The translations under genes and the position numbers were made by a program. This document shows, in pieces, positions 15,096 through 20,219 of a stretch of 22,973 nucleotides of DNA. The stretch comes from Microcaldota archaeon (GTDB lineage Archaea > Micrarchaeota > Micrarchaeia > Burarchaeales > JAKAKT01), in assembly GCA_026396425.1 (NCBI GenBank), contig JAPLWU010000094.1:1-22973 (forward strand), written 5' to 3'. Every line of letters starts with the position of its first letter. Position 1 is the first letter of the stretch. Under the pieces are notes generated by a model. That model had not been told where the DNA came from. It worked only from the letters and a program-made list of their open reading frames with translations, and made no database searches.

Positions 15096-15140
15096 AAAAT
15101 CGCCTCTCGACCTCCCTGAAAAAATGTATTTCATGTTAAA

Positions 15141-15152
15141 GTATTTAAATAT
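15141..15152 (-). promoter_or_regulatory. Promoter of the purine operon
   Basis: On the minus strand ATATTTAAATAC forms a strong TATA box with a G/C-rich BRE-like flank. Transcription should begin near 15120 and cover purS through purM. The facing promoter at 15179 drives the plus-strand gene. Confidence 0.6.
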
Positions 15153-15178
15153 CACCGGAAAGCCACCGCTCGCCCCGA

Positions 15179-15187
15179 TTTTTAAAA
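15179..15187 (+). promoter_or_regulatory. TATA box of the gene starting at 15218
   Basis: TTTTTAAAA lies about 35 nt before the TTG at 15218. With the purS promoter it forms a compact divergent promoter region of about 120 bp. Confidence 0.5.
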
Positions 15188-15217
15188 GCGAAGCGCGATT
15201 TCTTGGCGGTGATTAAA

Positions 15218-15529
15218 TTGCCAAAAAAAATGGAAAAAGTTGAAGAGAGGGGGCCGAAGGAGGAACCCTCAAGGGAGCCGAACGCGGAACCTGGGGGCGA
15301 ACTCGTGAGAGGATTGGACGGGGCGGGGGGGTCTGGTGAGGGAACCGCCAAGGGACCGAACGAGGCGAGGGAGGAACACACAAAGGGCCCGAGGCCCGAT
15401 TTCCGCGTGGTTCAGACCGAGCAGACGCTCGAGGGCGAGACCCGCTTCATGAACGTGGGCGGGATGTGGAGGAACGTTTCGAGGAACGGGAACGAGTTCT
15501 ACACGATGAGGATTAGGCCAAAACACTAG
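15218..15529 (+). CDS. Small protein with acidic Gly/Pro linker and a DUF736-like C-terminus
   Basis: A 103-aa protein. The first 65 residues are a low-complexity stretch rich in Glu, Gly, Pro and Arg. The C-terminal 40 residues look folded: P-D-F-R-V-V, then G-E-T-R-F-M-N-V-G-G-M-W-R-N-V-S-R-N-G-N-E-F-Y-T. This W-(K/R)-(N/K)-x-S-x-x-G-x-E-(Y/F) pattern recalls the small DUF736 proteins; the match is by memory and weak. The start is probably TTG at 15218, with GGTGA 5 nt upstream; ATG 15230 is possible. The stop (15527-15529) lies inside the start of the radA homology. A -1 shift at the AAAA run just before it (15520-15523) would join this protein to RadA, so the two may be one gene split by an indel, or two overlapping genes. 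Confidence 0.6.
   Translation: MPKKMEKVEERGPKEEPSREPNAEPGGELVRGLDGAGGSGEGTAKGPNEAREEHTKGPRPDFRVVQTEQTLEGETRFMNVGGMWRNVSRNGNEFYTMRIRPKH
15249..15395 (+). repeat. Degenerate internal repeats in the acidic linker
   Basis: Units resembling AAGGGACCGAACGAGG recur near 15252, 15272, 15350 and 15381, with variants such as AAGGGAGCCGAACGCGG. They encode repeated (R/K)-G-P-(K/N)-E-like peptides. This suggests that the linker grew by local duplication. Confidence 0.4.
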
Positions 15530-15909
15530 AGGACCTGCCCGGAGTCGGTCCGGCAACCGCCGAGAAATTAAGAAAGGCGGGCTACGAAACCCTTGAGAAG
15601 ATTGCGGTTTCATCGCCCTACGAGCTCGAGGAGGTCGCGGAAATCGGAGTGGAAACAGCGAAGAAGACGATTGAGGCCGCGCGCGATGCCCTGGAGATGG
15701 GCTACGAAAGCGCGGACCGCATACTCGAGAGGAGGAAGAATATCGGGAGGATTACGACCGGTTCTGATAATCTGAACTCCCTCATTGGCGGGGGGGTTGA
15801 AACGCAGGCAATAACCGAAGCGTATGGAAGGTTCAGCTCGGGCAAATCGCAATTGGGATTCCAGCTCGCGGTCAACGTTCAGCTCCCGAAAAGTGGAGAA
15901 GATAGTTGA
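15517..15909 (+). pseudogene. radA: DNA recombinase RadA, N-terminal part
   Basis: The frame encodes the RadA helix-hairpin-helix domain (L-E-D-L-P-G-V-G-P-A-T-A-E-K-L) and the beginning of the ATPase core: I-T-T-G-S-D-N-L-N-S-L-I-G-G-G-V-E-T-Q-A-I-T-E, and a P-loop A-Y-G-R-F-S-S-G-K-S-Q. The normal P-loop is G-E-F-G-S-G-K-T-Q, so this one is altered but keeps G-K-S. It ends F-Q-L-A-V-N-V-Q-L-P followed by a few residues and a stop at 15909. A stop at 15514-15516 closes the frame upstream and no ATG, GTG or TTG starts it before the homology begins, so the start codon is missing or reached only by frameshift from the preceding gene. RadA forms the strand-exchange filament of archaeal homologous recombination. 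Confidence 0.85.
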
Positions 15910-16276
15910 GGAGAAGAACATCAGGGTGATAGTTGTAGACTCGCTCACCGCTTACTTCAGAACCGAGTATATGGGAAGAGGGGCGCTTGCCGACAGGCAG
16001 CAGAAGCTCAACAAGCACCTGCACGCGCTGCAGGCAATCGCCGACAGGTTCAACCTCGCCGTTTTCGTCACGAATCAGGTCATGGACGACCCGAGCGTGC
16101 TCTTCGGCGACCCCACAAGGCCGATTGGAGGCCACGTTCTCGCGCACAATGCCACTTACAGGCTTTATCTGAGGAAAGGCAAGGAAGAGAAAAGAATCGC
16201 CCGCCTGGTTGATTCACCTTCCATGCCAGAAGGCGAATGCGTGTTCCGCGTGTGTCCGGACGGGGTAAGGGATTAG
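15893..16276 (+). pseudogene. radA: DNA recombinase RadA, C-terminal part
   Basis: In the next frame the RadA core resumes at V-E-K-I-V-E-E-K-N-I and Walker B V-I-V-V-D-S-L-T-A-Y-F-R. It continues through E-Y-M-G-R-G-A-L-A-D-R-Q-Q-K-L, A-V-F-V-T-N-Q-V (L2 region), F-G-D-P-T-R-P-I-G-G-H-V-L-A-H and the C-terminal R-I-A-R-L-V-D-S-P. About 60 residues between V-Q-L-P and this point are missing. They would carry the G-G-L and D-T-E (catalytic Glu) blocks and the helix after them. The loss plus frame change predicts no activity from this copy. RadA is expected to be important, so either another copy exists elsewhere or the sequence here is misassembled. Confidence 0.85.
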
Positions 16277-16344
16277 ACATCCCGAACCGGGGAGCGGGCG
16301 ATTAGCGACTCTCGAGGCAGGGGAGTGGAGTTTTTAACGGGTGC

Positions 16345-16980
16345 TCAACTGCACCCTATCGCTCTTTTTACCGAATCGGCATCCTGCAGGCCGGGAAGGG
16401 TCGAGTTTGCTGCGACAACGCTGGGCGTTTGTTTTATTCCGTATTTCGAAACAAGGGCGTTGACCATTGCCTCGTCGGAATTGCTCGGGAAGGCGAATAT
16501 GCGGACCCCGCAGTCATCGCGAACCTTGTTCAGCACTGCCTCCTGCACCCCGCATTGCGTGCAGCCATCGCCGATTTCATAGAAGTAGAGGACGGACTGC
16601 TGGAGCGAGCCGGGGCATTTTTTTCGCGCCTGCTCGTAGTAAAGGTAAAGCTCGAGATTGGCCAAATCGTAGTGCCTGTGGACTTCGGAATAGCTGCCCA
16701 GGACGTTGTTCCGCTCGGCCTCCTGGAGGGAAGAGGCGAGCTCGAAAGTCCTCGCCGCCTGCTTCCCGGTGTAGGCGAGCAGCGCCGGGCATATGTCCGA
16801 ATCCCCCTCGAGCTGCATGTAAAGCAGGAAAAGCCTCGCGGATTCCGCATCCATCGAAACTTTTTCGACTTCGGAATTGAGCCCCGCGATTCTCTGCTCG
16901 TCTATGCTCCTCACCATGAACATGCCGAGTAGGAAAACCAGGAAAGTCGCGATTGCCGCCTTGACATACACGCTGACCAT
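16345..16980 (-). CDS. Membrane-anchored thioredoxin-like protein
   Basis: A 211-aa protein with one N-terminal transmembrane helix (about 5-24), a helical middle part (about 25-125), and a C-terminal thioredoxin-like domain. The C-terminal part has Y-F-Y-E-I-G-D-G-C-T-Q-C with a C-x-x-C redox pair (C140/C143), a strand V-R-I-F-A-F-P, and Y-G-I-K-Q-T-P-S-V-V with the expected cis-proline (P186). Additional cysteines at about 64, 122, 157 and 210 could form further disulfides. The topology implies an extracytoplasmic domain on a membrane anchor, so a thiol-disulfide exchange role at the cell surface is likely, the partner being unknown. The order transmembrane-helical-thioredoxin is unusual to me. 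It is convergent with radA. Confidence 0.72.
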   Translation of the reverse strand: MVSVYVKAAIATFLVFLLGMFMVRSIDEQRIAGLNSEVEKVSMDAESARLFLLYMQLEGDSDICPALLAYTGKQAARTFELASSLQEAERNNVLGSYSEVHRHYDLANLELYLYYEQARKKCPGSLQQSVLYFYEIGDGCTQCGVQEAVLNKVRDDCGVRIFAFPSNSDEAMVNALVSKYGIKQTPSVVAANSTLPGLQDADSVKRAIGCS

Positions 16981-17046
16981 TCAAACCAACCCCGAATCGG
17001 ATTAACAACCGACGAAACGGCCAAACCCAACCAACCTCGAAATCGA
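16977..17046. repeat. Partial duplication at the 5' end of the thioredoxin-like gene
   Basis: The segment covering the start codon and upstream bases (16977-17001) and 17021-17046 share CCA and the core AACCAACC-CGAA-TCG. The core match is about 16 of 17 positions with one extra base; flanks are poorer. Confidence 0.4.
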
Positions 17047-17061
17047 CGCCTCGAACGAATT

Positions 17062-17184
17062 TAATTTTTTATTTTTTTCTTGTTTTTTATTTTTCTTGTT
17101 TTTCTCGTTTATTTTTTCATTTTTTCGCCAATTGCGAGCGAGTCCGCCAATTTTTTATTTTTCTTGTTTATTTTTTCATTTTCG
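17062..17184. repeat. T-rich direct repeats in the spacer after the glycosyltransferase
   Basis: TTTTTTATTTTTCTTGTTT occurs at about 17083 and 17151, with a close variant near 17065. TATTTTTTCATTTT follows in the two main copies, and CGCCAATT appears on both sides of a small GC-rich island. The 16981-17201 spacer holds no gene. On the minus strand it is A-rich and probably holds the promoter of the thioredoxin-like gene. Confidence 0.55.
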
Positions 17185-17201
17185 TATTTCTGCTTACCAT
17201 T

Positions 17202-18500
17202 TTACCACTGGTAGGAGCTCCTGTTCAGCTCCTTGACGTACGAGAGTAGATACGCAAACGATATTAAAAAGGAATACAAGAACATGAAGCCCGCTATTTT
17301 GGGCAGGTGCGAAAGTCTTATCCTCTCCTTTGCTATCCCGAAGCTCACGTAGACTATGACCGCCCAGAGGCAGAGCGAGAGGAACAGGAAATACGAGGAC
17401 GACTGGATGGCGAGCGGCGAAGTGGGGAAATAAACCGACGGGACCATGTTCACGGACAGCCACGAGAGGCTGTTCGAAACGTTGAGCGCATTCAGGTAGA
17501 TTATGAACGAGAAGGCGATTATGGACATGAGCTCTATGAAAAACGAGAAGGGGAACACGAACTTCCCGAAATGGCCGAAGTTGAAGTTGAAGAGCATGTG
17601 CTTGTAGCGCAGGCCGTTGATTATTTTCCCCCTGTACCAGCGCACCCTCTGCCGTATCCAGTGGCCGAAAGACGATGGAACTTCCGTGTAGATGTGCGCA
17701 TCCGTCGAGCAGACGATGCTGTAGCCGGCATTCTTCAACCGGAGGGCTATCTCCATATCCTCGGTTATGTTGCCATCCTCGTATCCGCCAAGCTCGAGAA
17801 TGAGCTTGCGCCTGTAGAGGCTCATCGGCCCTGGCGTGACGAACATGCTGTCGAGCGCAGCCTGCGAGCGGTGGAAGAACCCGAACGCAACGTAATATTC
17901 GATTTCCTGCACGTGCTGCAAAATTGAATGCGGCTTATGCACGCGGACGAGGCCGCAGACTGCGCCCACTTTCCCACTCTCGAAATACGGAACCATCAGC
18001 TTGAGCGAGTCCGGCGCGGGGAATGTATCCGAGTCTATGCATGCCGCTATTTCGCCTTTGGCGATTGCGAGGGCCTGATTAAGGGCCGCTGCTTTTCCGG
18101 CATTCTTTTTTCTTTCCAGCAAAGTTATTCCCTTCTGGGTTCGCAGCCATTCCAACGAGCCGTCCGTGCTCGCGTCGTCAACGATTATTATTTCGAATTT
18201 TTTCGGGTATTCGAGCCTCTTTACGGCCTCGAGGCATTCGCGTATGGTCCTTCCGCTGTTGTAGGAGGGGATTATTACCGAAACTGACGGCCAGCGCGTT
18301 GCCACGGGCGGCCTCTCATCCTTCGTTTCCCAGTAAGTTATCAGGAAAACCGTTGTCGAGTAGAGCAGCGCCACGTTGATGAGTATGAATAGCCAGTAGT
18401 AGGAAATAGCCGAGAATATGGCGTAGAGGATGAGTGCTATTGCGCCTAGAAGCAAAGCAGAGACGAGGGGGTCCCTTGCCTCCTTCCTTGTGAAGGCCAT
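17202..18500 (-). CDS. Membrane-bound processive family 2 glycosyltransferase
   Basis: A 432-aa GT2 enzyme of the cellulose/hyaluronan/poly-GlcNAc synthase type. Two transmembrane helices at about 11-56 precede the catalytic domain V-S-V-I-I-P-S-Y-N. Key residues are D108-D109 (nucleotide binding), D156-S-D158 (metal), T246-E-D248 (catalytic base) and Q284-R-V-R-W288, the signature of processive enzymes. Four or so C-terminal helices (about 311-425) would form the polymer channel. It transfers sugars from a nucleotide donor, probably to a surface polysaccharide or lipid; the sugar is unknown. ATG 18500 is preceded by a TATA box 26 nt upstream with no ribosome-binding site, suggesting a leaderless mRNA. 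A longer frame to 18707 is the shadow of the upstream gene. Confidence 0.9.
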   Translation of the reverse strand: MAFTRKEARDPLVSALLLGAIALILYAIFSAISYYWLFILINVALLYSTTVFLITYWETKDERPPVATRWPSVSVIIPSYNSGRTIRECLEAVKRLEYPKKFEIIIVDDASTDGSLEWLRTQKGITLLERKKNAGKAAALNQALAIAKGEIAACIDSDTFPAPDSLKLMVPYFESGKVGAVCGLVRVHKPHSILQHVQEIEYYVAFGFFHRSQAALDSMFVTPGPMSLYRRKLILELGGYEDGNITEDMEIALRLKNAGYSIVCSTDAHIYTEVPSSFGHWIRQRVRWYRGKIINGLRYKHMLFNFNFGHFGKFVFPFSFFIELMSIIAFSFIIYLNALNVSNSLSWLSVNMVPSVYFPTSPLAIQSSSYFLFLSLCLWAVIVYVSFGIAKERIRLSHLPKIAGFMFLYSFLISFAYLLSYVKELNRSSYQW

Positions 18501-18520
18501 GCGAAAGGTTTGCGCGGGCG

Positions 18521-18530
18521 TGTTTTTATT
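18521..18530 (-). promoter_or_regulatory. TATA-like box of the glycosyltransferase gene
   Basis: AATAAAAACA on the minus strand is centred about 26 nt before the ATG at 18500, a position that predicts a leaderless transcript. Confidence 0.45.
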
Positions 18531-18550
18531 CGTTGTTGCTTTCGTTCGGG

Positions 18551-18826
18551 CTAGGCCTGCCTCTTTCGCTTCGTCTCCCAGATTAGGTGCTCCCTGCCCG
18601 GGACAGGGGAGATTTTCACGTAAATCTCGAAGCCGAACGAGGCGAGGTAGGCGTTTATCTCGTTGGCCTTCTCGACCGGCATGGGGTCGTTGTTCATCCA
18701 CATGCAAGTCTTGTCCTGCAGAATCGATGACACCACGAGGTTGGCGTCGACTTCTGGCGCGCCGATGGAGCGCAGCTTCTCGAAAACCGCGTCCGGATCC
18801 GCGTTTGCCTTCTCGAATGCATTCAT
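18551..18826 (-). CDS. Unrecognised 91-aa protein coupled to rubrerythrin
   Basis: I do not recognise the family. The 91 residues are soluble, with a helical start and a C-terminal part that alternates helix and strand (V-E-K-A-N-E-I-N-A-Y-L-A-S-F-G-F-E-I-Y-V-K-I-S-P-V). There is a basic end (K-R-K-R-Q-A) and a W-M-N-N-D-P-M-P motif. The start is ATG 18826, because GGTGA lies 5 nt upstream and its TGA is the rubrerythrin stop. The GTG at 18835 overlaps that signal. The tight coupling suggests co-expression with rubrerythrin, perhaps in oxidative stress, but nothing in the protein itself shows it. Confidence 0.75.
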   Translation of the reverse strand: MNAFEKANADPDAVFEKLRSIGAPEVDANLVVSSILQDKTCMWMNNDPMPVEKANEINAYLASFGFEIYVKISPVPGREHLIWETKRKRQA

Positions 18827-18831
18827 TTGGT

Positions 18832-19344
18832 TCACCTTTTCATGCTGCCGAGCAGCTCCTTGTGGGTATTTTCGATCTCAATGAGCGCCTTGAAAATCTG
18901 TTTTGCCCGGGGTTCGGTGGCCTCGGAGAGGAATTTCGAATAAGAAGCCATGGCCCGCTCTTCTCTGGCAATCGCGGCCTTCACGTTGTCCTCATCCTTT
19001 TCCCCGCATGTTTCAATCACGGAGTCCTCGTCCGCACCAACGAGCTTTCTCAAAATTGTGGCGTGCTCCCTCTCGACTTTGGAGAGGCGCTTGAAGATGG
19101 CGCGCATTCCCGGATTTTTCGATGAGACGGAAGAACAGGCATAAAATTCCGCGTTCGAGTCCTCGAGCTTTATCGAAGCGAGTATGTTTTGTTTGGAGGT
19201 TTCGCCTATTTTTCCGATTTCAGGCGCGCGATACGCCTCCGCAACAACGAAGTAGTTTTTCGGAGCGCCGCAGAAGGGGCAGTGGGTTGGCGGTGCCTCG
19301 CCGATGTACGCATCGCCGCAAATAAGACAAACGAACGCCTGCAA
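18832..19344 (-). CDS. Rubrerythrin with N-terminal rubredoxin domain
   Basis: A 170-aa rubrerythrin with the domains in reverse order. An N-terminal rubredoxin-like iron site (C6-L-I-C9 and C22-P-F-C25) is followed by a ferritin-like four-helix diiron domain with Glu/His ligands (A-S-I-K-L-E-D-S-N-A-E-F-Y, K-V-E-R-E-H-A, A-I-A-R-E-E-R-A, I-E-I-E-N-T-H). Such proteins reduce hydrogen peroxide and protect anaerobes. The start is taken as TTG 19344, because GGTGA lies 5 nt before it; GTG 19353 would overlap that signal and is the alternative. It shares a divergent promoter with a zinc-ribbon gene and its stop overlaps the ribosome-binding site of the next gene. Confidence 0.88.
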   Translation of the reverse strand: MQAFVCLICGDAYIGEAPPTHCPFCGAPKNYFVVAEAYRAPEIGKIGETSKQNILASIKLEDSNAEFYACSSVSSKNPGMRAIFKRLSKVEREHATILRKLVGADEDSVIETCGEKDEDNVKAAIAREERAMASYSKFLSEATEPRAKQIFKALIEIENTHKELLGSMKR

Positions 19345-19377
19345 CTTGGTCACCTATGAAAAGGTTGGGAGGAAGGG

Positions 19378-19386
19378 GTATAAAAG
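19378..19386. promoter_or_regulatory. Shared bidirectional TATA element
   Basis: GTATAAAAG on the plus strand reads CTTTTATAC on the minus strand; both are acceptable archaeal TATA boxes. It lies about 33 nt from the zinc-ribbon start and about 38 nt from the rubrerythrin start, so one AT element may serve both divergent genes. Confidence 0.45.
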
Positions 19387-19415
19387 TGTTTTCGTATGCT
19401 CGTATGGGGGTCCTG

Positions 19416-19634
19416 ATGGCAAAAATAACCGCCTGCATTAACTGCGGTTCGCGCGACGTCTCGTGGAAGGGCGACAGCATCGCCGGGACGGTTTATTTCG
19501 GAGCCCTTGGCGGGCAGGTGCAGTGCGGGAATTGCGGCCATGTTGGTGCTCCGATTGAATTCAAGAGCGAGAAGGATTACGGGAAGTTTTTGGATGCGCT
19601 GAAGAAGCGAAAAAAACCCGATGGACGGGGCTAG
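19416..19634 (+). CDS. Small zinc-ribbon protein
   Basis: A 72-aa protein with two C-x-x-C pairs: C7-I-N-C10 and C37-G-N-C40. It forms a zinc ribbon whose loop is Gly-rich (A-G-T-V-Y-F-G-A-L-G-G-Q-V). The C-terminal 25 residues are helical and basic (D-Y-G-K-F-L-D-A-L-K-K-R-K-K). Function is unknown; small ribbons of this kind bind nucleic acid or proteins. The ATG at 19416 follows GGGGGT by 4 nt; ATG 19404 is in frame and possible. It is divergent from rubrerythrin. Confidence 0.7.
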   Translation: MAKITACINCGSRDVSWKGDSIAGTVYFGALGGQVQCGNCGHVGAPIEFKSEKDYGKFLDALKKRKKPDGRG

Positions 19635-19645
19635 TTTTTAAATAT
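19635..19645 (+). promoter_or_regulatory. TATA box of the phasin-like gene
   Basis: TTTTTAAATAT begins right after the stop of the zinc-ribbon gene and lies about 39 nt before the GTG at 19679, leaving room for the GGAGGTGG ribosome-binding site. Confidence 0.5.
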
Positions 19646-19678
19646 GCCCAGCCAATTGACTTGCGAGGAGGTGGTTTC

Positions 19679-19996
19679 GTGAAGAAGCAGGTTGACAGGA
19701 CTTTTGCCATGCTCGAGAAGCTCAGCCTCATCGGGCTCGGCGTGGTTTCAATGACCAAAAACAGGGCCGACGCCATTGCGGAGGAGCTCGTGAAAACGGG
19801 CGAGGTGAGCGCGGTCGAGGGAAGAAGGCTCGCCCAGAAATTGCTGAAAAAGTCGGCAAGGCAGAGGGGCGAGGCCGAGGTCGAGATAAGGAAGGCGGTA
19901 AAAATTGCGATGAGAACGATGCCGCTCGCCACCAAGGAGGATTTGAAAAAACTTGAAATGCGAATCGCGAAACTCGAGAAAAGAAAGAGAAAATGA
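19679..19996 (+). CDS. Phasin-like coiled-coil protein
   Basis: A 105-aa protein that resembles the short phasin / polyhydroxyalkanoate-granule-associated family. It has a hydrophobic N-terminal helix (K-L-S-L-I-G-L-G-V-V-S-M), then long charged helices with Lys/Glu/Arg repeats and a C-terminal coiled coil (K-K-L-E-M-R-I-A-K-L-E-K-R). In many genomes such proteins lie next to ABC1/UbiB kinases, and here a UbiB-type gene follows. No PHA synthase is visible, so granule binding is not implied; a membrane or kinase adaptor role is possible. The start is GTG 19679 with GGAGGTGG upstream. Its 3' end is copied in the spacer behind it. Confidence 0.65.
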   Translation: MKKQVDRTFAMLEKLSLIGLGVVSMTKNRADAIAEELVKTGEVSAVEGRRLAQKLLKKSARQRGEAEVEIRKAVKIAMRTMPLATKEDLKKLEMRIAKLEKRKRK

Positions 19997-20198
19997 AAAA
20001 ATAAAAACTCGAAATTGAAGCGAGAATTTCGAAACTCGAGAAAAGAGGAAAAAATGAATTAAAAAAATCGATGGCGAGCAAAACTCGAGGATTGGATTTG
20101 GAAAGTTGAAATTGAACGCGAAGAATGCGAATCGAAACGAGGAGTTGGAGTTCGAAACTGAAGCGATGACGTTGAAATTGAACGCGAAGAATGCGAAT
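19946..20198 (+). repeat. Degenerate repeat array from the phasin 3' end to the UbiB start
   Basis: A perfect 28-bp direct repeat lies at 20105-20132 and 20171-20198 (66-bp period; core GAAATTGAACGCGAAGAAT). More degraded relatives are at about 20005-20032 and 20150-20170. The tail of the phasin gene itself (19950-19985, CGAAACTCGAGAAAAG) is repeated at 20031-20046. Read in frame, the second tail would encode K-L-E-I-E-A-R-I-S-K-L-E-K-R, resembling the real C-terminus. The 223-bp spacer contains no other convincing gene. Confidence 0.7.
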
Positions 20199-20219
20199 GG
20201 TTTGGAGGTAGGAATTTGT

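Noticed and set aside
15510..15530. Programmed -1 frameshift from the small gene into radA
   Set aside because: The run is only four A in a row with no canonical heptamer in the right phase or obvious stimulator, and RadA is damaged further on, so an indel is more likely.
18501..18707. Longer N-terminus for the glycosyltransferase
   Set aside because: The extra residues are the shadow of the 91-aa gene, and a TATA box directly precedes the ATG at 18500.
19946..20198. CRISPR array
   Set aside because: Units are adjacent and degenerate, spacers are not unique sequences of constant length, and no cas genes are present.
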